Assembly: GCA_910574835.1 (NCBI GenBank)
Contig: CAJTDE010000010.1
Coordinates: 62,001-126,000 of the forward strand
DNA: 64,000 nt
Direction of reading: 5' to 3'
Source: Clostridia bacterium
Lineage (GTDB): Bacteria; Bacillota; Clostridia; Lachnospirales; Lachnospiraceae
The notes below the pieces were generated by a model. That model made no database searches and was not told the origin of the DNA. It saw only the letters and a program-made list of their open reading frames with translations. The stretch's first letter is position 1, and every line of letters starts with the position of its first letter. This document shows positions 33,270 to 41,826 of the stretch, in pieces. The position numbers were made by a program, and so were the translations under genes.

Positions 33270-33881
33270 ATGAATGACAAGTTTTTCAAACTTCCATTGG
33301 AAAAACAGCGGCGTATTATAAACGCTGCTTACAAAGTGTTTTCCGAAAACAGCTACAAAAAAGCCCCGATGTCAGAAATTGCAGACAGGAGCGGTATTTC
33401 AAAAGCGCTACTCTTTCACTACTTTACAAACAAAAAAGAATTATATATGTACTTGTGGACAAATGCTATTGACAGGACAAGGAAAGCGGTTGTAGAATAC
33501 AAAACCTTGGAAACAGATGATTTTTTTGAAATGCTGAAAAGGAGCTTATTATCAAAGTGTTCGCTTATGCGTGATTATCCGCATATATATGCTTTTTCGC
33601 TGAGAGCATATTATGAAACGGCTCCGGAAATAAAAAATTCCATTCAGGAAAATTATAAGGATGTCAGCAAGGCGAGTGAAATGACAGTGTTTGAGAAAAT
33701 AGATTTATCAAAATTCCGGAAAGATATTGATATAAAAACAATGTATGCCGAAATCTTCTACGCTATCGATGGATATATGCTGAAAAAATATCGTTCAAAT
33801 TGTATTATACCGGACGAAATCGAGGAAGAGCTTACCGTTTTAATCGATTTTTGGAAAAAGGTTTATACCCGGGAGGTGTGA
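33270..33881 (+). CDS. TetR-family regulator, module copy 1
   Basis: 203 residues. N-terminal helix-turn-helix: QRRIINAAYKVFSENSYKKAPMSEIADRSGISKALLFHYFTNKKELYMYLW. The C-terminal ligand-binding half is helical and aromatic-rich. About 20 substitutions separate it from the copy at 45620, so the two are paralogues acquired separately rather than a recent duplication. AAGGAG before the ATG. Likely represses its own operon through the inverted repeat upstream. First gene of tetR-abh1-abh2-ktr. Confidence 0.9.
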   Translation: MNDKFFKLPLEKQRRIINAAYKVFSENSYKKAPMSEIADRSGISKALLFHYFTNKKELYMYLWTNAIDRTRKAVVEYKTLETDDFFEMLKRSLLSKCSLMRDYPHIYAFSLRAYYETAPEIKNSIQENYKDVSKASEMTVFEKIDLSKFRKDIDIKTMYAEIFYAIDGYMLKKYRSNCIIPDEIEEELTVLIDFWKKVYTREV

Positions 33882-33887
33882 ACAAAA

Positions 33888-34394
33888 TGAGGCATAAAAC
33901 AATTTTGGCACAAGGCGGAACCGTTCATTATTGGATTATTAGAAATGAAAATGTATCAGACTGTATTGTTTTTACGCATGGAGCAACCGCAGATCATACC
34001 ATGTTTGAAAAGCAGATACCCTATTTTTCCGGTAATTACACAATTATTTTATGGGATGTTCCCATGCATGGATTGTCAAGGCCATATTAGCAATTCTCTT
34101 ATCGAGATACGGCGGAAATATTACATAGCATATTGCAGAAAGAAAATATTGAAAAAACATTTATCGTGGGAATGTCTATGGGCGGATATCCAAGTCAGCA
34201 TTTTGCGGCTATGTATTCTGATATAGGTAAAAGGATTGATTTTTCATTCCCCGTTTTAATATTGGCAGACGATAAAGACAGAACAGGCAAAGCATTTTGC
34301 AAATGGAGATAATCCGGATCAAGTAAATAAGGAAATAGAAAACTTTATTACCGAAACGGTACGCCGGGAAAGGAAAAATTATGCTGCATTATGA
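33888..34394 (+). pseudogene. Alpha/beta hydrolase 1, decayed (module copy 1)
   Basis: Compared with the intact 275-residue copy at 44787, the start (MRHKTILAQGGTVHYWI) and catalytic-elbow region (FIVGMSMGGYPSQHFAAMY) are kept. There is, however, a nonsense codon TAG at 34088-34090 (CAG in the intact copy). A deletion removes about 100 codons after AAMYSDIG, and a frame shift follows near 34280, after which the original C-terminus (QAKHFANGDNPDQVNKEIE to KNYAAL) continues in another frame to 34394. Non-functional. Confidence 0.88.
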
Positions 34395-35118
34395 TGAATA
34401 TGGAAGCAGGGAAAATCCCACTGTCCTGTTGCTGCATGGGGCGGGTGCGCTTGATACATTTTGCAGTCAGTATTGCTTTTCTGATAAATATCATCTTGTT
34501 GTGCCTCACTTAGCAGGTGCGGGAAAGGCGGCCGCTGAGATTTATGAGCCGGAAAAGACCGCAGCGGAACTCTTTATGCTCATCAAAACCCTGCATAAAA
34601 AACGAATCGGCGTAATCGGTCATTCGCTTGGAGGCCAGATTGCAATAATGCTTGTCAGCAGGCAGCCTGAATTATTTAACTTTGCCGTATTTTTAAGCGC
34701 ATGGGTAAATCCCAAGCCGAAAACAATTCGGATGTACTGTTCTCTTGCGGGATTGACTGCAAAAATGCTGCATTGGAGATGGTTGGCGCTGCTTCAGGGA
34801 ACGTACTGGCATTACACCAAAGAACAGGCAGATACTATGGCAAAATATTCAAAACAGATTACTCCGCAGGTGTACCGTTCTTTTTTTGCCAATACATTGG
34901 ATTTATCAAAGCTGTCGGAATATCAATCCGTAACAATACCTATGCTTGCTATTTGCGGGAGTAAGGAAGTGAAAGACCTGAAAGTTTCTCTTAAACAGCT
35001 TGCTCAAAATCCAAACTGCCGAACAATAACATTACAAGGAGTAAACCACGACTTTCCAATGCGAAATGCCAGGCAGCTTAATCCAATACTTGAACAATTT
35101 ATAACGGAGTACTTATGA
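34381..35118 (+). CDS. Alpha/beta hydrolase 2, module copy 1
   Basis: 245 residues, intact although its partner gene is broken. Alpha/beta hydrolase fold: oxyanion HGAG in VLLLHGAGALDTF, nucleophile elbow GHSLGGQ, late Asp/His in ICGSKEVKDLK and GVNHDFPMR. It starts inside the end of the preceding frame (overlap of 14 bases), so it was translationally coupled. Close relative of the product at 44063. Substrate unknown; small-molecule esterase, lactonase or thioesterase activity is possible. Confidence 0.85.
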   Translation: MLHYDEYGSRENPTVLLLHGAGALDTFCSQYCFSDKYHLVVPHLAGAGKAAAEIYEPEKTAAELFMLIKTLHKKRIGVIGHSLGGQIAIMLVSRQPELFNFAVFLSAWVNPKPKTIRMYCSLAGLTAKMLHWRWLALLQGTYWHYTKEQADTMAKYSKQITPQVYRSFFANTLDLSKLSEYQSVTIPMLAICGSKEVKDLKVSLKQLAQNPNCRTITLQGVNHDFPMRNARQLNPILEQFITEYL

Positions 35119-35204
35119 AGGGAGTAATCGTATGGATACATCGTCCTGTTTGCAGCATAAAAAACTGCTGTTTTGGTATGTTTCAATTGATTGATAAGTC
35201 CTGA
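35115..35204 (+). pseudogene. Cysteine-rich KTR protein remnant (module copy 1)
   Basis: Starts ATG 35115, overlapping the hydrolase stop exactly as the KTR gene does in module copy 2. Only MKGVIVWIHRPVCSIKN resembles the intact MKQQTEWIRCPICGSKTR; the frame then degenerates and stops after 29 codons. It shows that copy 1 once had the full tetR-abh1-abh2-ktr order. Confidence 0.6.
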
Positions 35205-35695
35205 CTATACCAGCCAACGACAAAATCCTTTAAATCCATCAAAATATCCGTTGCTTTAACATCACACTGATTTTTTATTTTTTCCAAATTTTTCACCATT
35301 CTGTCTTTATCCATTCCATGATTTTTAAAACATATCAGGAATTTTTGAAAACCAAGTAAATCGTTAGGGTCTTTTTCTATTTCGATTTGTAATAACTGCA
35401 AAAATTTCATATCGGATTCATACATAAGACTATTCCAATCAATACGAACACACCATTTTACATGCTGCCATCCCGGATAACTCTCTAAATCATATTTTAT
35501 GGCAGTACCTTCAAAAATCAAATTATCTGTTTCTCCGCTGTTGGACGCATCATCGGAATATAGGCTAACAGGCAGTCCTTCATAAAATGTAATTATGCTG
35601 CCCATACTATCAGCCTTGGTATCATCTTTTGACAGCAATGCAATATCATCCGTAACCATTTCGTTTAAATCTACATAAACTCGTGCTTTATCCAT
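35183..35695 (-). CDS. Uncharacterised soluble protein, 170 residues
   Basis: AAGGAG about nine bases before the ATG. It opens MDKARVYVDLNEMVTDDIALLSKDDTKADSMG and has an alternating beta-like N-terminal half (ITFYEGLPVSLYSDD, IFEGTAIKYDLESYPGWQHVKWCVRIDW) and a helical C-terminal half. No signal, membrane segment or known motif. The pattern recalls small barrel-plus-helix proteins found near accessory genes in Clostridia. It overlaps the KTR remnant at its 3' end and may belong to the acquired region. Confidence 0.65.
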   Translation of the reverse strand: MDKARVYVDLNEMVTDDIALLSKDDTKADSMGSIITFYEGLPVSLYSDDASNSGETDNLIFEGTAIKYDLESYPGWQHVKWCVRIDWNSLMYESDMKFLQLLQIEIEKDPNDLLGFQKFLICFKNHGMDKDRMVKNLEKIKNQCDVKATDILMDLKDFVVGWYSQDLSIN

Positions 35696-35786
35696 TTTCA
35701 GAAACTCCTTTTAGCCTAAAGCATGCCGCGATTGAGATTTGCTTTACCTATGCAGGAAAAAAACGTCAGGTGTGTAAGCCGCCCTA

Positions 35787-36403
35787 TTATCTATGCTCCG
35801 CATCATCCCAATCTAAGCTCTGGTTTTTCGGGAGTGTCTTTGTAAGAATTAAGGTGTAAGCAGTCGCTATAAGCATCATAACCAAGCCATGAAGCATTTG
35901 CTTTTCCACCGTAAATCCCGCTTTATTGGCAAAAGCACTGAGTGTATTCACAGCAGAATGAGTAATCACACAGGGGAGCAGACTTCCGCCGCGGTAAAAT
36001 ATCGTTACAAACAGGAAGCCTACTGCAACCGCAAAGCAAATCTGACACAAAGCATACAGACAATATGGCAAACCATATCCAATAAGGAATAACTGACAGC
36101 AACGCCGTTCCAAAGATTTCCTGTGGCTATCATGATCAACGGCACGTAGTAAAGAAATCTGCGGGCAGGTACGAAAATTTTACAGAAGCCATACTGTTCC
36201 AGCAAATCATTTTTCCAAATAAGGGATAAAAGGATAATTGTCTGCAAGATACCAAAAACAGCATTTGCAGAGTATTCTATTCCGATTTTTTCATTCAGCG
36301 GATTTGCCAAGGATTGCAGAACGCAGTAAATCACAATCCATACAATCGCAAAAGTCAGCTCATTTTTCCCATAGAACTTCCTCCCATGCAAATTGCCGCG
36401 CAA
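35787..36403 (-). pseudogene. CPBP-family intramembrane protease, internally deleted and frame-shifted
   Basis: Two overlapping minus-strand frames make up one gene. The 5' part (36403 to about 36030) encodes the N-terminal helices up to YSLLDMVCHIVCMLC. The 3' part (about 36080 to 35787) resumes with QICFAVAVGFLFVTIFYRGGSLLPCVITHSAVNTLSAFANKAG, the second CPBP motif (HSxxN). The intervening segment that should carry the catalytic EExxxR motif is missing and the junction is out of frame. CPBP proteases often modify or give immunity to peptides; this one is dead. Leader block copy C overlaps the probable start, which is uncertain. Confidence 0.82.
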
Positions 36404-36425
36404 TGTAACGAAAGGGTAAAGTCGC
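36390..36425 (-). repeat. Leader block, copy C (before the CPBP pseudogene)
   Basis: On the minus strand GCGACTTTACCCTTTCG, then TTACATTGCGCGGCAATTT, followed at once by GGGAGGAAG and the start region of the CPBP gene. Same block as before leuC and the DUF6512-type gene. Confidence 0.7.
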
Positions 36426-36439
36426 GGAATACTTATGTT

Positions 36440-37393
36440 TCAGGCATTTTTTAGTTTCTGCCTCTGCATACACTCTTCCACGAACTGCCTCACCAGACGT
36501 TCATAGCGCTTGGTATCCACCATATAGCTCAGTCCGTGGCCGGCGCCGGGGAAGGTTTTCAGGGTTCTGTGACCCCCGCAGGCAGACCAGATCTCCTGGC
36601 TCATGCGGCAGGGCACAAAGCGGTCGTCCTCTCCATGTATCAGCAGAATGGGGATTCTGGTCCGGCGGACAGCGTCTGTCACAGTTGTCTCATCCAGATC
36701 AAAATGGCCGAACCACTTGGCCCCCAGGCGGATAATGGGCAGCATCACAGCGGGCGGGTATCCCCGGTCACGGCAGACCTTTTCAATAATAGCTGCCGGG
36801 GACGAATAGGGGCTGTCCGCTATAATGCCAAGTACATTTTTCGGCAGTTCGAGATTGGAGGCCATCAAAACTGCGGCGGCTCCCATAGACACGCCGGAAA
36901 GGAAAATGGGCGTATCGCTGCCAAAGGTTTCGCAGACGTAGTTGACCCAGCTTAAGCAGTCTTTGCGCTCCTTGATGCCGAAGGTAATGGTCCGGCTGGT
37001 GCTTCTTCCGTGTGCCCGCTGATCTACCACAATAGTATTGTGTCCCATCTCCCTGGCCAGCTTGTTTCCTCCGCAGAAGTCCCGAAGCGCCGTACCACGA
37101 TAGCCGTGAAACTGGATCTGAAAGGGCGCTCCCTCCTCTCCGTGATAATATCTCCCTACCAGGCGAGTTCCGTCCCATGCCTGAATAAAAAGCAGTTCAT
37201 AGGGAAGCCGCTCCATGCTCCCGATCAGGGTGTGCATCCGATCCTCGATTTTCTTATACTGCTCTCCGCCCGGTATTGCGTGCGCATCCTCGTCCGCCTT
37301 GGGAACGGCGTAAAACACCTCCCGATAAGCAATATAAACCACCAATATGCACAGAGCCGCAAGCAATACGCCTGCTCCTATCAGTATTATCAT
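36440..37393 (-). CDS. Membrane-anchored alpha/beta hydrolase (YqkD-like)
   Basis: 317 residues from ATG 37393 (GGAGG nine bases upstream; the frame continues to 37438 without a site). An N-terminal membrane helix (MIILIGAGVLLAALCILVVYIAY) is followed by an alpha/beta hydrolase: QFHGYRGTALRDF, nucleophile elbow SGVSMGAAAV, Asp in LLIHGEDDRFVP and His in PGAGHGLSYMVD. Catalytic domain position relative to the membrane is unclear, probably cytoplasmic or external near the membrane. Function is that of a general esterase/peptidase-like enzyme of unknown substrate. Confidence 0.87.
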   Translation of the reverse strand: MIILIGAGVLLAALCILVVYIAYREVFYAVPKADEDAHAIPGGEQYKKIEDRMHTLIGSMERLPYELLFIQAWDGTRLVGRYYHGEEGAPFQIQFHGYRGTALRDFCGGNKLAREMGHNTIVVDQRAHGRSTSRTITFGIKERKDCLSWVNYVCETFGSDTPIFLSGVSMGAAAVLMASNLELPKNVLGIIADSPYSSPAAIIEKVCRDRGYPPAVMLPIIRLGAKWFGHFDLDETTVTDAVRRTRIPILLIHGEDDRFVPCRMSQEIWSACGGHRTLKTFPGAGHGLSYMVDTKRYERLVRQFVEECMQRQKLKNA

Positions 37394-37514
37394 TTGAAAC
37401 AGCCTCCATACTTGCGGGGATGCCCTTTTTCCAGGCACTTATGCCTGACTTTTCGGCATCCCCGTTCTTTCTTTTCTAAAATCTTCTTCCCATTGGGAAA
37501 CTTTAATTCCGTAA

Positions 37515-38753
37515 TTATGTATACCGGTATTCGCCCAGCTCATCCGTCTCGTAGAAATCTCCGTAGCTGAGATCAAAGACAGATTTCTCCTTAAGCTTCC
37601 CTGAAATATCAATCTGGTTTTTAATCAGATACTGCCAGAAGCCTGTATGGGAAATATCGCCCTGGAACTGAACGCCCTTTATCATGCCGTCCCTTACGAT
37701 CACCTTCTGATAAGCATTCCTGCACTCCCTGGTGTATACCTGGCTTCCTTCCTCCTTCGGCTCCACCTCTCCCACGGACAGCATGGTAAGACCGAAGAAA
37801 TTAATGGTATTCTTAATACAGAAGGTATCCATATACTTCTGCTGCTGACCGCACATATTGGCGGCGGCAATTCGTCCCTGATCCATCGCGTTGGGCCAGA
37901 TGCCGGAAAGGGCCGTTACATCGCCCGCCGCATAGATATCCGGGTCGGAGGTGCGCATACATTCATCCACCACAATGCCCCGCTCCACCGCAAGGCCGCT
38001 GCCTTCCAGGAAGGAAAGGTTCGGCCGAACGCCTGCCGCGCAGACTACGAAATCACAGGGAATCTCTTCTCCGTTTGACAGCTTCACCGCCGTGATTTGG
38101 TTCTTTTCATTTACCACGGAATCACTGGCGCCGATGCCGAGCTTAAACACGGCTCCCGCTTTCTCAAAAAGCTCCTGATAAGCCCTGGCGGAAACTGCGT
38201 CCGTCTGTAAGGGCAGCACCCGATCCGCCATCTCAGCTATGGTTACCTGTATCCCCCGCTCTATCAAGGCGTAGGCTACATCCAGGCCCACCAGTCCGCT
38301 TCCCACGATAAATACGTGCTTTGCGTTCAGCTCTTCAATGGCTTTGTTCATTTTCTGAGCGTCGCTTAAATCCCGGAAGCCGAATACGTTGGCGGCTGTG
38401 CGGAAATTGGGAATGGGGGGGATTCCGAACACGGAGCCGGTGGCAATTAAAAGCTTTTCATAGGGCTGATAGCCATTCTCCATAATCACCCGTTTTTCCT
38501 TAGGGTCAATGGCCTTTGCCGCCTGCCCCCTTCCCCACATGATATTTTTCTTTTCAAAAAAGTCCTCATCCACAAAGGAAAGTCCTTTCTCGTCCCGCTC
38601 GCCGCCCAGATATTTGTGGAGCATGCAGCGTGAGTGGGAATATTCGTCGACGGACATCATCTGTATGGGCGCTTCGGGCTTTAACAGGCGAAGCCGTTCT
38701 GCCGCCGCTATTCCGGCCGCCCCGGTTCCTATGATCACATAAGGTTTTACCAT
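37515..38753 (-). CDS. FAD/NAD-dependent oxidoreductase of the CO dehydrogenase operon
   Basis: 412 residues from ATG 38753 (GGAGG seven bases upstream). Rossmann motifs VIIGTGAAGIAAAERL (FAD) and VFIVGSGLVGLDVAYAL (NAD(P)H), and the FAD closing motif DIYAAGDVTA. Belongs to the nitrite reductase/rubredoxin reductase-like pyridine nucleotide disulfide family. It follows cooF by two bases. In several anaerobes such a gene joins cooS and cooF and is thought to pass electrons from CO oxidation to NAD(P)+; that role is inferred from position. Confidence 0.87.
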   Translation of the reverse strand: MVKPYVIIGTGAAGIAAAERLRLLKPEAPIQMMSVDEYSHSRCMLHKYLGGERDEKGLSFVDEDFFEKKNIMWGRGQAAKAIDPKEKRVIMENGYQPYEKLLIATGSVFGIPPIPNFRTAANVFGFRDLSDAQKMNKAIEELNAKHVFIVGSGLVGLDVAYALIERGIQVTIAEMADRVLPLQTDAVSARAYQELFEKAGAVFKLGIGASDSVVNEKNQITAVKLSNGEEIPCDFVVCAAGVRPNLSFLEGSGLAVERGIVVDECMRTSDPDIYAAGDVTALSGIWPNAMDQGRIAAANMCGQQQKYMDTFCIKNTINFFGLTMLSVGEVEPKEEGSQVYTRECRNAYQKVIVRDGMIKGVQFQGDISHTGFWQYLIKNQIDISGKLKEKSVFDLSYGDFYETDELGEYRYT

Positions 38754-38755
38754 AC

Positions 38756-39202
38756 TCACACCTCCTCCACGTAAATGGCTTTCTTGGGACAGGCTGCCAC
38801 ACATGCAGGGCCTTCCTCCCGATCATTGCAGAAATCGCATTTCACAATCTTTTTCCTGGTTACATCAGGCTTGGGAATCCCGTAAGGACAGTTCATCACG
38901 CACATAAAGCAGGCGCCGCAGCGCTCTTCCCGATAAAGCACGTGTCCCGTTTTCTCATCCCGATAGAGGGCGCCGCTCATACAGCTTTCCATACATTTCG
39001 GGGAACTGCAGTGGCGGCAGAACATGGGGAGATATCCCCCGCTGCCATCGTTTACAATTTCATTACGGGATTCATTGGAGGGGTCGCCAAAATCAAGGGT
39101 CTCCACGCCTGTCTTCCCGTCTGTTCTGTGGCTGTCCATACAGGCCAGGGCACAGCTTTTGCATCCGTCGCATTTGGAAGGATCGATCATGATTCGTTTC
39201 AT
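38756..39202 (-). CDS. cooF: CooF-like ferredoxin (four [4Fe-4S] clusters)
   Basis: 148 residues from ATG 39202 (GGAGG seven bases upstream). Four cysteine groups: CDGCKSCALAC, CRHCSSPKCMESC, CGACFMCVMNC and CDFCNDREEGPACVAAC, the DMSO reductase beta/HycB/CooF arrangement. It takes electrons from the CO dehydrogenase catalytic subunit encoded directly upstream and hands them to the flavoprotein downstream or to soluble ferredoxin. Confidence 0.9.
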   Translation of the reverse strand: MKRIMIDPSKCDGCKSCALACMDSHRTDGKTGVETLDFGDPSNESRNEIVNDGSGGYLPMFCRHCSSPKCMESCMSGALYRDEKTGHVLYREERCGACFMCVMNCPYGIPKPDVTRKKIVKCDFCNDREEGPACVAACPKKAIYVEEV

Positions 39203-39218
39203 GTTTATTCCTCCCTTC

Positions 39219-41105
39219 TTAAATCTGAAGCCCTTTGCGCTTCTCCTCAATGATTTGCTCCAGCTTGTCGGCGGCTTTCACCGGATCAAGCTCTACAATG
39301 ACCTGGCCGCCGGTGATGTCTTTCAAATCCTCGGTGAGCACCTTTACGGTCAAATCGCTGCCTGCGATAAAGGGCTGCTGTCCCAGATGGAGGGGAAGCC
39401 CCAAGGCCGCGCCGAACATGCCGTCCGCAAGAGCCTGCTCCTCCAGCCACTGGGGTGCGGATAATACCAGGGGCAGCTGCGGCAGGTCGATGTTCAGCTC
39501 CTTTGCCAGAGCGGTTGCCACCATTTCCAGACGGCCGATGGCCAGGCAGGGTCCGAAGTTCAGTACGGGCGGAATCCCAAGGCTCTTGCAGACCTCCTTT
39601 AAGCCGTCTCCCGCAAGCTCGGCCGCTTCCGGCGTCATAAGGCCGCAGTTCTCGATTCCTCCTGAGGAACAGCCTGCGGAAAGAACGATGATATCACGCT
39701 TAATCAGCTCTTTTGTCAGCTCTACGGTGCAGACGTCATGGCCCAGGGCTGTCAGATTGGAGCAGCCTACCACGCCTGCAACGCCCTTGATCTTGCCGGA
39801 TACAATGAGATCCAGAAGGGGCTTCCAGGATTTGCCCAAGAAATCATAGAGGGAGCCTTCGCTGACGCCGGTGAGGGTATTCTTGTTTCCGTGCTCCGGT
39901 AAAAGCCGGAGTGTTACCTGGCCTCTGCGCTCCTTGTAGGCGGCGAGAACGGCATCCATAACCTGATTGCTGATTTCCTCCCGTTTGTCGAAGGAGAACT
40001 GCATCAGATCGGCGTTAGCCTTCTTTGCTACGTCGTCCAGGCAGATTTGTTTGATCTTTAATTCGTCACAGATAGGCTCGATGCCGGGCAGGGTGCAGTT
40101 GAACTCAGAGAGCACCGCGTCGATGGCTCCTGTCGCCAGTACTGCCTCACTGGTGTAGTTGTTGCCTGCATGACCGTCGAAAATGTCGGTGTAGTGGACG
40201 CCGCGAAGCTGCAGATCCTGGCCTACGCAGGTACAGCCTACCAGCTTGAAGCCCTTGGCTCCTGCGGCCTTTGCATTTTCCACCGCTTCGGGGGAAACCA
40301 GGCGTTCCTGGAGGTCTACGAAGATGGAATGCTGATGGCCGGTGATCATGATGTTGATATAGTCGGGATCGATGACATTAAGTCCTACGGGGGCCATGCG
40401 GATCTGCGGCTCTCCTAACATCACATCGTTTAACAGGTTGGTCAGGGTCAGTCCGTAAAGTCCTGTGGAAATACCGAGACGCAGGCAGGTCATCAGCATG
40501 TTGACGGGATCGGAGTTCAGATTGGTGGAGCATTTTACTACACCGGCAAAGACTTCGGATTTTGCTCCGCCTGGGAGGATGCCAAGCTCTTTCCACTTTT
40601 TATAGCGGGGAGCGTAGGCGAGCTTTTCGATCAGCTCCATTTCTTCGTAATCGGGCTTGTAGAGATCGGACAGTACCTTGTCAGCGACTGCTTCGGCCAT
40701 TTTATGTAAATCGTCGGACTCTTCCAGGCCAAATTCGTGAACCAGAAGCCGGAGGGCATTTTCTCCCTTGATGGTTCCCTTGGTGCGGGCGGTGTCCTTT
40801 AGGTTCCGGGCGGTATTTTCCACAACGTGGATGTAGCATCCGCTTCCGCTTGCAACTGCCCGGAGAAGGTTTCTGGTTACAATGACATCTGCCGTGGCGC
40901 CGCAGATTCCTCTGGGGGCCGTGGGGGTGATGCGGCAGGGGCCGTTGGAGCACAGGCGGCAGCAGACGCCTTTTAAGCCGAAACCGCATTTTGTTTTTTG
41001 ACTGTCTACCCGGTGATGGGAGGTCTCCATCGGCAGACCGGCGATAAACTCTTCTAAGGGCTTATCTGCGCTTTTACAGGTGTTGCATCCGTAACATTCG
41101 TTCAT
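39219..41105 (-). CDS. cooS: Anaerobic Ni-Fe carbon monoxide dehydrogenase catalytic subunit CooS
   Basis: 628 residues, standard length. Oxidises CO to CO2 (or the reverse) at a Ni-4Fe-5S cluster. Seen: N-terminal cluster cysteines CYGCNTC and CGFGLKGVCCRLCSNGPC, the His in ITGHQHSIF, and active-site cysteines in TCVGQDLQLRG, GVVGCSNLTALGHD, SAGCSSGGIENCG and NFGPCLAIGRL. The monofunctional CooS type, not the acetyl-CoA synthase-linked AcsA context: no acs genes lie beside it. In the operon cooS-cooF-flavoprotein it probably scavenges CO or balances ferredoxin. Confidence 0.95.
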   Translation of the reverse strand: MNECYGCNTCKSADKPLEEFIAGLPMETSHHRVDSQKTKCGFGLKGVCCRLCSNGPCRITPTAPRGICGATADVIVTRNLLRAVASGSGCYIHVVENTARNLKDTARTKGTIKGENALRLLVHEFGLEESDDLHKMAEAVADKVLSDLYKPDYEEMELIEKLAYAPRYKKWKELGILPGGAKSEVFAGVVKCSTNLNSDPVNMLMTCLRLGISTGLYGLTLTNLLNDVMLGEPQIRMAPVGLNVIDPDYINIMITGHQHSIFVDLQERLVSPEAVENAKAAGAKGFKLVGCTCVGQDLQLRGVHYTDIFDGHAGNNYTSEAVLATGAIDAVLSEFNCTLPGIEPICDELKIKQICLDDVAKKANADLMQFSFDKREEISNQVMDAVLAAYKERRGQVTLRLLPEHGNKNTLTGVSEGSLYDFLGKSWKPLLDLIVSGKIKGVAGVVGCSNLTALGHDVCTVELTKELIKRDIIVLSAGCSSGGIENCGLMTPEAAELAGDGLKEVCKSLGIPPVLNFGPCLAIGRLEMVATALAKELNIDLPQLPLVLSAPQWLEEQALADGMFGAALGLPLHLGQQPFIAGSDLTVKVLTEDLKDITGGQVIVELDPVKAADKLEQIIEEKRKGLQI

Positions 41106-41132
41106 TTGGGTTCTCCTTTATCTTGGTTATTA

Positions 41133-41375
41133 TTATTGTGATTGTAGCATTTTGTTGGAAAAACCGCAAGATTTATCCGCTTCCTGTTCCTGCATCAAGA
41201 CAAAAATATCCTCCGAAAGCTCCTGTATCTGTTCTTTTAAATGGCTTTTGAATACCTTCTCTTTTGCCTCGGACATACTGTCCATCAGAATCATGTACAC
41301 CATAACCAAAACGATTCCCGTAAACCATATGGAATAGTTTCTTTCTTTTTTCTTCGGCTCCTTCTTTTGTCTCAT
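41133..41375 (-). CDS. Small single-pass membrane protein, unknown function
   Basis: 80 residues: basic start (MRQKKEPKKKERNYS), one membrane helix (IWFTGIVLVMVYMILM), then an acidic/Lys-rich coiled helix ending with two isolated residues Cys and Phe. It lies 27 bases upstream of cooS on the same strand and nine bases after the small gene at 41385, so it could be co-transcribed with the CODH operon. No family recognised. Confidence 0.55.
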   Translation of the reverse strand: MRQKKEPKKKERNYSIWFTGIVLVMVYMILMDSMSEAKEKVFKSHLKEQIQELSEDIFVLMQEQEADKSCGFSNKMLQSQ

Positions 41376-41384
41376 AGAATATTG

Positions 41385-41537
41385 TTAAATCCCCCTGTTT
41401 TTCAGTCGGTTATAGATTTCATCTGTGTTATAATCCGGGGCGCATAACATGGCCTCCTGGCAAATAAAAGCGACGTCCTTCCCTTTATCCCCCAGAAAGG
41501 ACATGATTTCTTCCAATGCCTTTCCGTTTTTTAACAT
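41385..41537 (-). CDS. Small soluble protein, 50 residues, unknown function
   Basis: ATG 41537 to TAA 41387-41385. Sequence MLKNGKALEEIMSFLGDKGKDVAFICQEAML, then APDYNTDEIYNRLKNRGI; codon use is like that of neighbours. The in-frame stretch continues five codons upstream (ELISS) to a stop, so a rare start further up is possible. No strong Shine-Dalgarno precedes the ATG. It is followed nine bases later by the membrane protein gene. Moderate support only. Confidence 0.4.
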   Translation of the reverse strand: MLKNGKALEEIMSFLGDKGKDVAFICQEAMLCAPDYNTDEIYNRLKNRGI

Positions 41538-41826
41538 ACTGCTTATAAGTTCAATCTTCCATCTTCATATGTTTTCTTTCCTTTCTATTATAATGAATTT
41601 TCTGATTCTTTGCAATAAAAGAAGTATTTTTCTAATCTTCTCACGGATATTTGGCCGAATTGACCTTGATTTAGAAAATAAAATTTAAAATAAGAAAGTT
41701 ATTTTGTAATCAGAAGCTTCCGGGCGTTCTATCATCCTCTCAAACATAAAGATCTGCTAAATTCCATTAGAGAACATATCAGAGAAACGCCCCCATATCT
41801 AAAGATACAAGAGCGTTATCAAACTG
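41538..41826. other. A+T-rich junction between the CODH region and the conjugative-element remnant
   Basis: No gene seen. The change from chromosomal genes to element genes occurs here, so the right-hand end of the integrated element, or a deletion scar, should lie within it. A short repeat GGGCGTT/AACGCCC (about 41721 and 41784) may be a terminator of the sigma-like gene on the minus strand. Confidence 0.4.

Noticed and set aside
41721-41790. Short GGGCGTT/AACGCCC repeat as an attachment site
   Set aside because: Only seven bases and no matching copy at the other end of the element near 48244; more likely a terminator stem.
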